Source: Bradyrhizobium sp. CCBAU 051011
GTDB taxonomy: Bacteria > Pseudomonadota > Alphaproteobacteria > Rhizobiales > Xanthobacteraceae
NCBI RefSeq assembly: GCF_009930815.1
Contig: NZ_CP022222.1
Location: 1,220,501-1,284,500, forward strand
DNA: 64,000 nucleotides
Direction of reading: 5' to 3'
Shown: positions 1 through 9,238 of the stretch, piece by piece
Layout: every line of letters begins with the position of its first letter
Numbering within the stretch: the first letter of the stretch is position 1
Made by a program: the position numbers and the translations under genes
The notes under the pieces: model-generated
Databases searched by the model: none
The model's input: the letters and a program-made list of their open reading frames with translations, nothing else
What the model was told of the DNA's origin: nothing

Positions 1-102
1 GAGAAAGCTGTTTAGCTCGTTAAGGTTGAGGCAATCGATTTATGCGATGGTCCGCCTACGACGTTTTAAGATGGTAATGGTTGGCACTAAGGATAATGTC
101 TG

Positions 103-396
103 GTGTACTTAACTGCCTTTCTGATCGTGGCGGTCTTGAGTGCAGTGGTATCGCTTCGTCGATCCATGAATCTATCACGGAACTTTGAGCTGCTTGGCCC
201 GGCCCAGCGGCGCGCAGTTCGGCGGCGTGCGATTTGGCCGGCAGGCTGCGGGCTAATTTGCGGGCTGTTGGGGTGGATCGTACTTCATTTTGTTCAAGAC
301 AAACTTGTTATCTACGTGACAATCAATCTCACGGGGCTTAGTGCCGCTTTCTTCGGTGGCTGGTTTCTTGGCGTCATTTGGATGGATTGGGATTGA
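103..396 (+). CDS. small hypothetical membrane protein
   Basis: A 97-residue protein of unknown function. Three hydrophobic stretches (about residues 3-18, 47-63 and 69-93) suggest an integral inner-membrane protein, with a basic loop rich in Arg at residues 36-44. The start is GTG, supported by AAGGA about nine bases upstream. No catalytic motif was recognised and no operon partner is visible, since the window begins just upstream. Called a real gene because of the ribosome binding site and the clean membrane pattern; the family is not recognised. Confidence 0.6.
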   Translation: MYLTAFLIVAVLSAVVSLRRSMNLSRNFELLGPAQRRAVRRRAIWPAGCGLICGLLGWIVLHFVQDKLVIYVTINLTGLSAAFFGGWFLGVIWMDWD

Positions 397-858
397 AGCG
401 CTGCGCTCAACGCAATGCAAAAAAAGTGCATCGGACTATGGCCGCCCACAAGCTACCGTGACTTCGGCATCGTCCTGTTGATGTCCGCTTCTGGCACTTT
501 TGAGACATGCCCGGCTGTATCCCAAGAATGTCCGTTCACCGGGGTAGACCGGAAGTCGCCGTGGTCCGGCCAAACCGACGCTAATGACCCTGGCTGTGTA
601 AAAACTCAAAAATCGAAACGCGACGAAGAATGATATTCTTCAGTTCGATCTCCGAGTTGAATCCGCTTGCGCGTTGAGCGACTAAAACGGTTTTGGACGA
701 ATAACTTCTTCTATCGCGATTGAGCGTCTTCGCGTTTTCACACAGCCAAGACCCAAACCGGACATGGCGGGCGCACCTGTAAGCTTAAGTACTATAAACT
801 CAGCGAACCCAGATAGGTATCTGCCAAGGCCAATTGCAAAAGCAACGGAAATACGCAC
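397..858. other. gene-poor stretch with repeat remnants
   Basis: No convincing gene. A 72-codon frame at 415-633 overlaps repeat-like DNA (an ATGTCCGCTTCTGGC stretch near 480 that resembles short dispersed repeats I recall from Bradyrhizobium) and the inverted-end relic at 587-753, so it is treated as non-coding. The 3' part carries the promoter region of the SDR gene that starts at 859. Confidence 0.5.
587..753. repeat. MITE-like or IS relic with imperfect inverted ends
   Basis: The left end (GACCCTGGCTGTGTAAAAAC) and the reverse complement of the right end (GGGTCTTGGCTGTGTGAAAA) match over most of 20 bases, and weaker similarity continues inward. Only about 125 bp separate the arms and there is no room for a transposase. 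This fits a miniature inverted-repeat element or the collapsed ends of an insertion sequence. No target duplication was identified. Confidence 0.5.
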
Positions 859-1710
859 ATGCAAGACCTTACCGGACGGACAGCCTTCATCACCGGAGCA
901 GCATCAGGCATCGGGTTAGGGATCGCCACGGCGCTGTCGCAGGCGGGAGTGAAGGTCATGTTATGCGACATCGAGGAAGAGGCGTTAGCAACGGCGGTAG
1001 CGAAATTGAAACTTACCAACGCCGACGTTGACGGCGTGAGAGCGGATGTATCGCTTAAAGCAGACCTCCACGCCGCAGCGGATGCCACCGTGTCGCGCTA
1101 CGGAAAAGTCCATATTCTGGTCAACAATGCGGGGGTCGCCGGCGGCCGGGGTTATGGTCATTGGACAGATGCGGGTTGGAATTGGGTTCTCGACGTCAAT
1201 CTGATGTCGGTGATTTGGGGCATCGAGATATTCGGTCCGCTGATCGAGGCGCACGGCGAAGGAGGGCAAGTTGTTTCCACGGCGTCCGTCTTCGGGCTGA
1301 TCGCTGGAGGAAGTCCGCAGTATGATGTGACCAAATATGGAGTGGTGGCTCTGTCCGAAGGACTGCGGCCGGTGCTCGCGCCGCGGAAAATCGGGGTATC
1401 CGTCCTGTGTCCGGGCGTTGTCCGCACTCATATCTTTAATTTTCGTCGCAACGTGCCGCAGCGGATCGTCGAGAAGATCGGCAGTCCGCCGACGGAAGGA
1501 CCGATCGCCGATATTATCAAGGCACTCCAGGAGCGGATCAACAAATTTGGCATCGATCCGCTCTATGTCGGCGAACTGGTTCGCGAGGCAATCGAAAATG
1601 ACTGGCCCTACATCTTCACCGACACCGAGCACGAAGCCACGATCGACAGGCGCTTCGCCGCGATCAAGCAGGGCTTCGACCGCATCCGCGGAAGGACGCC
1701 GAGGCGTTAG
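859..1710 (+). CDS. SDR family NAD(P)-dependent oxidoreductase
   Basis: Classical short-chain dehydrogenase/reductase of 283 residues. The nucleotide-binding motif TGAASGIG lies at residues 12-19, NNAG at 89-92, and the catalytic set is Asn114, Ser143, Tyr155 and Lys159 (YDVTK). The Asp near residue 37 at the end of the second strand suggests NAD(H) preference, which is an inference. The C-terminal half is longer than in FabG-type enzymes and ends in a basic tail. Substrate is unknown. The gene stands alone between repeat-rich stretches, so context gives no pathway. Start is ATG at 859. Confidence 0.85.
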   Translation: MQDLTGRTAFITGAASGIGLGIATALSQAGVKVMLCDIEEEALATAVAKLKLTNADVDGVRADVSLKADLHAAADATVSRYGKVHILVNNAGVAGGRGYGHWTDAGWNWVLDVNLMSVIWGIEIFGPLIEAHGEGGQVVSTASVFGLIAGGSPQYDVTKYGVVALSEGLRPVLAPRKIGVSVLCPGVVRTHIFNFRRNVPQRIVEKIGSPPTEGPIADIIKALQERINKFGIDPLYVGELVREAIENDWPYIFTDTEHEATIDRRFAAIKQGFDRIRGRTPRR

Positions 1711-1728
1711 CTATCGCATCTGCTCACG

Positions 1729-1815
1729 GCCGATGTCTGCTGTTGGCACATAGCGTCGTTTCGCTGCTATGCAGCGCCACGTCGGCTATCGGGGGCATGG
1801 CGGACTCTGGCGCGG
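1729..1815. repeat. degenerate dispersed repeat
   Basis: The stretch GATGTCTGCTGTTGGCACAT through GGGCATGGCGGACTCTGGCG has the layout of a short repeat I recall as common in Bradyrhizobium intergenic DNA: a GATGTCTGCT end, a central TCGTTTCGCTGCTATGCAGC palindrome, and a GCGGAC-type end. It lies in the 237-bp gap between the SDR gene and the end of the efflux operon. Identification is from memory only. Confidence 0.35.
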
Positions 1816-1947
1816 CGTCAGCCCGGCAACTTTATGGGTTCATGGACTGGATGCATCGGCCACCGCCTGCGCCAAGGCTTCTCGACGGCCCGAGGCCGCA
1901 AGTCCCGGCGAAGCGCTGCGTCGCAGGGTCACGGAGCATGACAGCGT

Positions 1948-4900
1948 CTATGACTTCACCGGCGCCGGCGGTCCATACGGCTCGGCCACGGCCCCCTCCT
2001 CCACCTTCTCCCGATCCCCCGCGAGCACGCGCTGCACGCTGACGAAGAACACCGGCACCATCAATAGCGCCAGGATCACCACCGCGATCATGCCGCCCAT
2101 GACGCTGGTGCCGAGCGCCTGCTGGCTGGCGCCGCCGGCGCCGGTGGCGATCGCCATCGGCAAGACGCCGCAGACGAAGGCGAGGCCGGTCATCAGGATC
2201 GGGCGGAAGCGTAGCGAACAGGCTTCGATTGTCGCCTCGATCAACGGCTTGCCCTGCGCGCGCAGATCCTTGGCGAATTCGATAATGAGGATGGCGTCCT
2301 TGGCCGCGAGGCCAATGATGGTGATCAGGCCGACGGTGAAATAGACGTCGTTCGGCAGGCCGCGCATCGTGGCTGCAATCACCGCGCCGCAGATGCCGAG
2401 CGGCACCGTCAGCAGCACGGCGAGCGGAATGGTCCAGCTTTCGTAAAGGGCGGCGAGCAGCAGGAACACCACCAGCACCGACAGGCCAAGCAGGAACGGC
2501 GCCTGCGAGCCCGACAGCTTTTCCTGCAATGATTGCCCAGTCCATTCGAAACCGAAGCCGCGCGGCAGCTTGCCCGCGAGCCGCTCCATCTCCGCGAGGG
2601 CGTCGCCGGACGTGAAGCCGGGCTTGGCTTCGCCGGAGATGCGCACGGCGGGATAATAGTTGAAGCCCGCGATCTGGGTCGGCCCCTTCGACCACTGCAC
2701 GGTGGCGAAGGCTGAGAACGGCACCAACTGGCCGCGGCTGTTCTTGACGTTGTAATTGAGAATGTCGTCGGCGTTCATGCGGCTGGCGCGGTCGGCCTGC
2801 ACGATGACGCGCTGCATGCGCCCACGGTTCGGGAAGTCGTTGATGTAGTTCGAGCCGAGATTGGTCGAGATGGTCTGGTTGATGTCCTCGAAAGTGACGC
2901 CGAACGCGCCGGCCTTTTCGCGGTCAATCATCAGATTGACCTGCGGCGCCGGCGGCAGACCCTCGACATAGACCTTCTGCAGCACCCGGCTGGCATTGGC
3001 TTCGGCGATCAGGCGATCGGCGGCGGCGACCAGCGCCGGATAGCCCTTCTGCCCGCGGTCCTGCAGGCGGAACGAGAAGCCCGAGGAATTGCCGAGATTG
3101 TCGATCGGCGGCGGCTGCAACGCCGAAATCTTGGCGTCGCGGATCGACAAGAGATCGCGGTTGATGTCGGCGACGATGGCGGCAGCGGAATCCCTTTTGC
3201 CCCGTTCCGACCAGTCCTTCAGCGTGATGAAGGCCTGCGCGGTGTTCATGCCCTGGCCGAGGAAACTGAAGCCGGTGAGGAAGGTGACGTCCTCGACGCC
3301 AGCGCGCTCGCGCAGGTATTTTTCGACCTGCTCGACCGCCGCCTCGGTGCGGGCATAGGAGGAGTCCGACGGCGTCTGCACGTCGGTGGTGATAAAGCCC
3401 TGGTCGTCGACGGGCAGGAAGCCGCCGGGCAGCCGGACGAAGGCCCAGCCGAGCCCGATCAGCAGCACGGCGTAAATCAGCATCAGGCGCCCGGTGCGCT
3501 TCAGCGAACCCTTCACGGTACGCGTATAGCCGCCGCGGCTGCTCTCCAGCACGCGGTTGAACCAGCCGAACACGCCCGTGCGCGCATGGCCGTGGCCGGC
3601 TTCGACCGGTTTCAAGAGTGTCGCGCACAAAGCCGGCGTCAGCGACAGCGCCATCAGCGCCGAGAAGGCGATCGCCGAAACCATGGTGACCGAGAACTGG
3701 CGGTAGATGATGCCGACCGACCCCGGAAAGAACGCCATCGGCACGAACACGGCCATCAGCACCAGCGTGATGCCGATGATGGCGCTCGTGATCTGCGACA
3801 TCGCCTTGCGGGTGGCCTCCTTCGGCGGCAGGCCCTCCTCCGCCATGATGCGCTCGACGTTCTCGACCACGACGATGGCGTCGTCGACGAGGATGCCGAC
3901 CGCCAGCACCATGCCGAACATGGTCAGCATGTTGATGGAATAGCCGGCTGCCATTAGCATTGCACAGGTGCCGAGCAGCGCCACCGGCACGACGATGGTC
4001 GGGATGATGGTGTAGCGGATGTTCTGCAGGAACAGGAACATCACGATGAAGACCAGCACCACCGCTTCGATCAGCGTCATCAGCACCTTGTTGATCGAGG
4101 CCTTGACGACGGGCGTGATGTTGTAGGGGATTTCGTAGCCGATATTGGCCGGAAAGAACTTCGACAGTTCCTTCATCTTGGCTTCGACGGCGCTGGCGGT
4201 GGCGAGCGCATTGCCGGTCGGCGACAGCAGCACCGAGAGGCCCGCGGTCGGCTTGCCGTTGAGCCGCGTGTTGAACTGGTAGCTGAGCCCGCCGATCTCG
4301 ATGCGCGCGACGTCGCGCAGCCGCACCGTCGATCCGTCCGGATTGGCGCGCAGCGTGATCGCGCCGAATTCATCGGGCGACGAAAGCTGGCCCTTGACCA
4401 GCACCAGGGCGGAAATCTTCTGTTCCGGCGTGCTCGGCTCGGCGCCGACGCTGCCGGAGGCGACCTGGGCGTTCTGCGCGGTGATCGCCTTGTTGACGTC
4501 GTCGGCGGTGAGGCCGTAGCCAACGAGTTTGGCGGGATCGACCCAGATCCGCAGCGAACGTTCGGTGGAATAGAGCGTGGCGCGGCCGACGCCGGGAATG
4601 CGCCTGATCTCGCCGAGCACGTTGCGGATCATGAAATCGCCGAGGCCGATTTCGTCGAGCGAACCGTCAGTCGAGTTCAGCGTGATGATCTGCAGCACGG
4701 CGGAGGAAGCTTCCTCGACCAGGATGCCCTGCTGGATCACCGCGCGCGGCAGCCGCGCCTCGACGCGCTTGAGACGGTTCTGCACTTCGACCGAGGCGGC
4801 GCCGGTCTCCGTGCCGGGCACGAAGTTGGCGATGATTTCGACCTGCCCCAGCGAGTCGGAGGTGGATTCGAAATTGAGAATGCCGGAGGCGCCATTGAGC

Positions 4901-5103
4901 TCCTCCTCGATCAGGCGGGTGACGCTATTGTAGAGGTTTTCAGGCGACGCGCCGGGATAGCTGGTCGAGATCGAGATCGAGGGCGGCGCGATGATCGGAT
5001 ATTGCGCTACCGCCAGCAGCGGAATCGAGATCGCGCCAACCAGACAGATGAAAAGCGCAACGACCCAGGCGAAGATTGGCCTGTCAATGAAGAAGCTAGG
5101 CAT
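1948..5103 (-). CDS. RND multidrug efflux pump, HAE1 (AcrB/MexB) family
   Basis: Inner-membrane proton-driven drug exporter of 1051 residues, the usual length for the hydrophobe/amphiphile RND family. It starts with the typical FFIDRPIFAWVVALFI helix, has two large periplasmic loops, and a transmembrane block with the proton-relay pair Asp407-Asp408 (GILVDDAIVVVEN) and Lys935 in the tenth helix (GLAAKDAILI), matching AcrB Asp407/Asp408/Lys940. It lies 9 bp downstream of the adaptor gene, so the two are co-transcribed. No outer-membrane channel gene or regulator is adjacent, so a TolC-like protein must be encoded elsewhere. Substrate range cannot be read from sequence. Confidence 0.95.
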   Translation of the reverse strand: MPSFFIDRPIFAWVVALFICLVGAISIPLLAVAQYPIIAPPSISISTSYPGASPENLYNSVTRLIEEELNGASGILNFESTSDSLGQVEIIANFVPGTETGAASVEVQNRLKRVEARLPRAVIQQGILVEEASSAVLQIITLNSTDGSLDEIGLGDFMIRNVLGEIRRIPGVGRATLYSTERSLRIWVDPAKLVGYGLTADDVNKAITAQNAQVASGSVGAEPSTPEQKISALVLVKGQLSSPDEFGAITLRANPDGSTVRLRDVARIEIGGLSYQFNTRLNGKPTAGLSVLLSPTGNALATASAVEAKMKELSKFFPANIGYEIPYNITPVVKASINKVLMTLIEAVVLVFIVMFLFLQNIRYTIIPTIVVPVALLGTCAMLMAAGYSINMLTMFGMVLAVGILVDDAIVVVENVERIMAEEGLPPKEATRKAMSQITSAIIGITLVLMAVFVPMAFFPGSVGIIYRQFSVTMVSAIAFSALMALSLTPALCATLLKPVEAGHGHARTGVFGWFNRVLESSRGGYTRTVKGSLKRTGRLMLIYAVLLIGLGWAFVRLPGGFLPVDDQGFITTDVQTPSDSSYARTEAAVEQVEKYLRERAGVEDVTFLTGFSFLGQGMNTAQAFITLKDWSERGKRDSAAAIVADINRDLLSIRDAKISALQPPPIDNLGNSSGFSFRLQDRGQKGYPALVAAADRLIAEANASRVLQKVYVEGLPPAPQVNLMIDREKAGAFGVTFEDINQTISTNLGSNYINDFPNRGRMQRVIVQADRASRMNADDILNYNVKNSRGQLVPFSAFATVQWSKGPTQIAGFNYYPAVRISGEAKPGFTSGDALAEMERLAGKLPRGFGFEWTGQSLQEKLSGSQAPFLLGLSVLVVFLLLAALYESWTIPLAVLLTVPLGICGAVIAATMRGLPNDVYFTVGLITIIGLAAKDAILIIEFAKDLRAQGKPLIEATIEACSLRFRPILMTGLAFVCGVLPMAIATGAGGASQQALGTSVMGGMIAVVILALLMVPVFFVSVQRVLAGDREKVEEGAVAEPYGPPAPVKS

Positions 5104-5112
5104 CTATCGATC

Positions 5113-6327
5113 TCAACGCGACGTGTGCGTCGCCAGTGAGCCCGATACCGCACCAACCGAGGCATCCGCATCGATCCACGACTTCGCCTTGACCTTGTCG
5201 CCTGGCACGAACTTCTGGAACCCGTCGACGACGACGCGGTCTCCCTCCTTCAGGCCCTCGCTGATCAGCCAGACGCCGTCCTGTGCCGGGCCGGTGCGGA
5301 CCGCCTGCGTCGCCACGCGGCCGTCATCCTTGACCACGAAGACTTCGCTGCCGCCGCCGGCATCGCGCTGGATCGCCTGTTGCGGCACGGCGATGGCGTC
5401 GGAATCGATACCCTGCTCGATCAGCACGCGGACATACATGCCCGGCAGCAATTCGCGATTTGGATTCGGGAACTGTCCGCGCAGCGTGACCTGCCCGGTA
5501 TAGGCATCCACCTTGGCGTCGGAAAACAGCAGTTTGCCGGCGATCGGATAAACGGTTCCGTCGTCGAGCACGAGGCGGACCTTGGCCACGTCGGGCGCGA
5601 TGCGGTCGAGATCGCCGCTTTCGAGCGCGCGGCGCAGCTTGTTCATCTCCGAGACTGATTGGGTGAAGTCGGCGTAGATCGGATCGAGTTGCTGGATCGT
5701 GGCGAGACTGGTGGTCTCGTTCTGCACCACCAGCGCGCCTTCGCTCACCAGTGCCGCGCCGACGACACCGCTGATCGGCGCGCGGATCGTCGCATAGTCG
5801 AGATTGAGCTTGGCACGCGCGACTTCGGCCCGGCGGCTGCCGACCTCGGCCTCCGCCTGACGCTGGGCCGCGACGGCCTTCTCATTCTCGGCCTCGGGCG
5901 CAGCGCGCTGGCTCGTCAGCGTGGCAATTCGCTTCGCGTGCTGTGCGGCGAGGTCGAGCGCTGCCACAGCCTTGTCGAGCGCCGCCTCGCTCGCCTGCAA
6001 TTCGACTTCGAACGGCTTGGGATCGATGCGATAGAGCGGATCGCCGGCCTTGACCTCGGTGCCCTGCTGGAACAGCCGCTCGACGACGATGCCCGAGACG
6101 CGCGCACGCACTTCGGAAACGCGGGTCGGCGCGATCCGTCCAGGCAATTCGCGGATGATAGCCCGCGACTGCGGGCGCACGGTAAAGGTTCCCACTTCAG
6201 GCTCAGCGACAGGTACCGGGGCCGCGACGGCGGTCGGCTCCTTACAGCCAGCCAATAGCGGCGCCATCGCAGTCAACATCAAAACGATGCATGCCGATTG
6301 CGTTCGAAGTCCGGACATTGAAAGCAT
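5113..6327 (-). CDS. RND efflux periplasmic adaptor (membrane fusion) lipoprotein
   Basis: AcrA/MexA-type adaptor of 404 residues linking the RND pump to an outer-membrane channel. A signal peptide ends in the lipobox LLAGC with Cys28 as the predicted lipidated residue. Next come a beta-barrel/lipoyl segment (about residues 60-100), a helical hairpin rich in Ala and Gln (about 105-170), the second half of the lipoyl domain (about 175-205), and C-terminal barrel domains. It is the first gene of the pump operon. ATG at 6327 is used; ATG at 6318 is also possible. Confidence 0.93.
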   Translation of the reverse strand: MLSMSGLRTQSACIVLMLTAMAPLLAGCKEPTAVAAPVPVAEPEVGTFTVRPQSRAIIRELPGRIAPTRVSEVRARVSGIVVERLFQQGTEVKAGDPLYRIDPKPFEVELQASEAALDKAVAALDLAAQHAKRIATLTSQRAAPEAENEKAVAAQRQAEAEVGSRRAEVARAKLNLDYATIRAPISGVVGAALVSEGALVVQNETTSLATIQQLDPIYADFTQSVSEMNKLRRALESGDLDRIAPDVAKVRLVLDDGTVYPIAGKLLFSDAKVDAYTGQVTLRGQFPNPNRELLPGMYVRVLIEQGIDSDAIAVPQQAIQRDAGGGSEVFVVKDDGRVATQAVRTGPAQDGVWLISEGLKEGDRVVVDGFQKFVPGDKVKAKSWIDADASVGAVSGSLATHTSR

Positions 6328-6643
6328 TGCCCCAGTTCAGGTTGAAAGCGCGAATTGAGTATTCGCGACGTGTAGTGGGAGGTATTGGAACTCACGGTTG
6401 ATGGAAGATAGGATAAGGACAGCCTATTGCGATGCAATACGCTGACGTGGCGGCCCAATGTCACACAACGCTATCGCGCTGAATTATCGTCGATTTTCCC
6501 GGAGTCACTGGATTGTGAGGCAGGCTCCATACAGCATTCGCTTGGACCGATATGGGGAGAACCGGGAACATGTCGTTTGGTTGCAGGCGATTGCACCAGA
6601 TGCCGAAGCGTGAGCCATGCAGCATGATTCGGTTAATCGCGGC
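6328..6643. other. efflux operon upstream region
   Basis: A 316-bp gap between the adaptor start and the end of the methyltransferase gene, both on the minus strand. It must carry the efflux operon promoter. No strong operator palindrome was seen beyond a short ATTGC-GAT-GCAAT dyad near 6427-6439, and no regulator gene lies next to it. Confidence 0.4.
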
Positions 6644-7672
6644 CTAATCGGCCGCGTTCATCCGATAATGGCTGACGCCCCACTCGCTGCCGTCGGCGTA
6701 GCCGAACAGGCCCGCTGTGGCGAGCAGGAACCAGCGCCAGCGCCGCATCCATAGCGCGGACTCGCCGCCATAGACCTTGCGAAGCACGCGCTCGAGCTCG
6801 TCGCGACGGGAATCGAAGTTTGCCAGCCAATCGTGCGCGGTGCGCTGATAATGCACGCCGCTCCAGCGCCATTCCTTCTCGACCCCGAAGACGTCTGCAT
6901 ATTGCCGGATCAGATGATGGCTCGGCATCACGCCGCCGGTAAAGAAATGCTGCGCGATCCAGTCCTCGCCGTCGGCGCGATCGAACAGATAGGCGCCGGA
7001 GCGGTGGGTGAAGATGTGCAGGAAGAAGCGGCCGTCGGGCTTCAGCCATGCGCGCAGCCGGACCATCAATTCGCGCCAGTTCATCATGCACTCGAACATC
7101 TCGATCGCGAGGATGCGGTCATACCGCGCTTCCGGCGCAAACAGGTTCACGTTCGAAGTGATGACGCGCAGATTGGACAGGCCGCGCTTTGCGGCTTCGC
7201 CCTCGATATATTCGCGCTGCGCATCCGAGTTGGAAACCGCCGTAACCTGGGAATGCGGGAACTGCCGCGCCATCCACAGCGACAGCGCCCCCCAGCTGCA
7301 GCCTAGTTCGAGGATCGACTGCCCATCGGCGAGATCGGCATGCTCCACCGTCTGGCGCAACGCCTCTTCCTCGGCTTCCTGTAATGTCGACGCCGCCTCC
7401 TTGTAGAAGCAGCAGGAATATTTCCGGTTAGGGCCGAGCACATGGGCGAAGAACGCAGCCGGCACCTCGTAACGCTGGGCGTCGGCCCCGTCGACGTATT
7501 CGGTGATCGCACGCGCCGCCATTTCGTCGGCCAGCCAGGCGTCGCTTTCCGCATTTCCGGTGGCGAGCCTGGTGGCGGTGCGTGAGCACAGCCGCTGGAT
7601 CGCGGCCCGGATAATGGCATCAGGCAGCGGCACCCGCTCGGCGGTAACCATGATGGTGGAGACGAAGCTCAT
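6644..7672 (-). CDS. CFA-synthase-like SAM-dependent methyltransferase
   Basis: SAM-dependent methyltransferase of the cyclopropane-fatty-acyl-phospholipid synthase/mycolic acid cyclopropane synthase superfamily, 342 residues. The SAM-binding motif I is ILELGCSWGALSLWMA, preceded by a YSCCFY stretch that aligns with the substrate-side motif of CFA synthases; acidic residues in AIEMFECMMN follow. The likely substrate is a lipid, though family members also act on other acceptors. The ATG at 7672 is chosen over an upstream GTG at 7678 because GGAGG stands eight bases before it. Confidence 0.82.
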   Translation of the reverse strand: MSFVSTIMVTAERVPLPDAIIRAAIQRLCSRTATRLATGNAESDAWLADEMAARAITEYVDGADAQRYEVPAAFFAHVLGPNRKYSCCFYKEAASTLQEAEEEALRQTVEHADLADGQSILELGCSWGALSLWMARQFPHSQVTAVSNSDAQREYIEGEAAKRGLSNLRVITSNVNLFAPEARYDRILAIEMFECMMNWRELMVRLRAWLKPDGRFFLHIFTHRSGAYLFDRADGEDWIAQHFFTGGVMPSHHLIRQYADVFGVEKEWRWSGVHYQRTAHDWLANFDSRRDELERVLRKVYGGESALWMRRWRWFLLATAGLFGYADGSEWGVSHYRMNAAD

Positions 7673-7715
7673 GACCACTCCCTCCGCTTTGGCACGATCC
7701 TTTCGAAAACAGGTC

Positions 7716-7973
7716 TCACTTTTGTGCTGACGCGACCCTCCGGACTGGAATCAGGCTGGCGATGGCCGCGGGAAGAACCGGCCGATTCGCAACTGGCAGT
7801 CGCAACGGCGCCATGGCCGGGCAGCGGGCGGGCAGCCGACTCGGCCGGGGTTGCCGGTTCGTTGTTGCCCCCACCCAGGCGCCCGGTGCCGAAAGCAATG
7901 CAGCAATCGTCACCAGCGCCTCGAGATATAAGCCCGTCATGAAAAATCCCGGTTGGACATCGAGCAGTTCCAA
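7716..7973 (-). CDS. possible small ORF upstream of the methyltransferase
   Basis: An 85-codon frame, 43 bp upstream of the methyltransferase on the same strand. The first 35 residues are hydrophobic and could form one membrane segment; the rest is a low-complexity Arg/Pro/Ala tail of the kind that arises by chance in high-GC DNA. There is no recognisable family. It could be a decayed gene or no gene at all. The 423-bp gap it occupies (7673-8095) shows no other candidate. Confidence 0.2.
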   Translation of the reverse strand: MELLDVQPGFFMTGLYLEALVTIAALLSAPGAWVGATTNRQPRPSRLPARCPAMAPLRLPVANRPVLPAAIASLIPVRRVASAQK

Positions 7974-8095
7974 AATACGCTGATGTCAAAGCCTGGTTTT
8001 AGGAAGAGGTTCCGCCATCATCTGCCCGAAATCTCGGCTTCCAGCTTTTTTCTCCGGCCCGCTGTGCCATATTGGCCGCCAGTCCGGCTTTGGTA

Positions 8096-9106
8096 ATGGA
8101 TGACACCCCGCAAATGCCCTCAGGCCACTCCTCCCGCTCCGAAATGGAGATCGAACTGAGCAAACTGTCCTCGCCCCGGATCTTTTTGGTGCGGATGCTG
8201 GTGTTCCTGGTGCTGTGCACGCTGATCACGATCGTGCTCTACAAGCAGATCATCGCGGCGTTCTTTGCCAATCCTGGCCTCAACGCCCTGATCGGCGGGG
8301 TGCTCCTGATCGGCATCATCCTGTCGTTCCGGCAGGTCATCCGGCTCTATCCGGAAGTAGCCTGGGTCAACAATTTCCGCATCGCCGACCCCGGCCTCGC
8401 GATCGACCGGCGTCCGAAGCTTCTGGCGCCGATGGCGGCGATCCTTGGCGGCGAGCGCTCGGGGCGGATGACGATTTCGCAGCAGACCATGCGGCACCTG
8501 CTGGATTCGATCGCGACGCGGCTGGACGAAGCCCGCGACATCTCCCGCTACATGACGGGCTTGCTGGTGTTTCTCGGCCTGCTCGGCACCTTCTGGGGCC
8601 TGATCGAAACCGTCGGCTCCGTCGGCAAGGTGATCGAAGGCTTGAAGGTCGGCGGCGATTCCGGCGCCCTGTTCGATACCCTGAAGGACGGGCTGGCGGC
8701 GCCGCTCGGCGGCATGGGCATCTCGTTCTCGTCCTCGCTGTTCGGCCTTGCCGGCTCCCTGATCCTCGGCTTTCTCGACCTGCAGTCGAGCCAGGCGCAG
8801 AACCGCTTCTATACCGACCTCGAGGACTGGCTCGCCTCCACCGTGCGCGAATATGGCGATGGGTCCGGTATGGGCGGTGAAATACAGCATGCGATGGAGC
8901 GCATCCGCGCGGTGGTGGAAGAAAGCGGCGGCAGCCGCAGCACCACGGCGGCGATGGCCAATCTCGCGGAAGCCATTCAGGGTCTGGTCGCGCATATGCG
9001 CACCGAGCAGCAGATGATCCGCGAATGGGCCGACGGCCAGGGCGAGCAGAACCGCGAGATCAAGAAGCTGTTGGAGCGGATCGCCAAGCAGCCCGAGAAG
9101 AGCTGA
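8096..9106 (+). CDS. MotA/TolQ/ExbB-type proton channel protein
   Basis: Inner-membrane protein of 336 residues with four hydrophobic segments (about residues 32-52, 62-80, 153-175 and 208-230) and the MotA/TolQ/ExbB-type block around GLLGTFWGLIETVG, followed by a cytoplasmic tail. It probably forms a proton-conducting stator with the OmpA/MotB-like protein encoded 132 bp downstream. That pairing is well known, but no flagellar or Ton/Tol genes are nearby, so the driven process is unknown. ATG at 8096 is preferred over a TTG at 8072 on codon quality. The intergenic gap to the partner holds a long hairpin repeat. Confidence 0.85.
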   Translation: MDDTPQMPSGHSSRSEMEIELSKLSSPRIFLVRMLVFLVLCTLITIVLYKQIIAAFFANPGLNALIGGVLLIGIILSFRQVIRLYPEVAWVNNFRIADPGLAIDRRPKLLAPMAAILGGERSGRMTISQQTMRHLLDSIATRLDEARDISRYMTGLLVFLGLLGTFWGLIETVGSVGKVIEGLKVGGDSGALFDTLKDGLAAPLGGMGISFSSSLFGLAGSLILGFLDLQSSQAQNRFYTDLEDWLASTVREYGDGSGMGGEIQHAMERIRAVVEESGGSRSTTAAMANLAEAIQGLVAHMRTEQQMIREWADGQGEQNREIKKLLERIAKQPEKS

Positions 9107-9112
9107 AGTGGA

Positions 9113-9220
9113 TGTCCCGGACGCGACGCAGCACACCAGTGATGCGGTAAAGCCGGGACCAACTGCGAGTAGGTCCCGGCGCTGCGGCGCGGTGTTTCAC
9201 GCCGCACCGCGTCCGGGACA
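9113..9220. repeat. REP-like hairpin inside the channel operon
   Basis: Thirteen-base perfect inverted arms at 9113-9125 (TGTCCCGGACGCG) and 9208-9220 (CGCGTCCGGGACA) enclose about 82 bp that can pair further (CCGGGACC against GGTCCCGG). It fills nearly the whole spacer between the channel gene and its OmpA partner and would form a strong structure in the mRNA. Confidence 0.75.
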
Positions 9221-9238
9221 CGATATCGGAGACAATAA

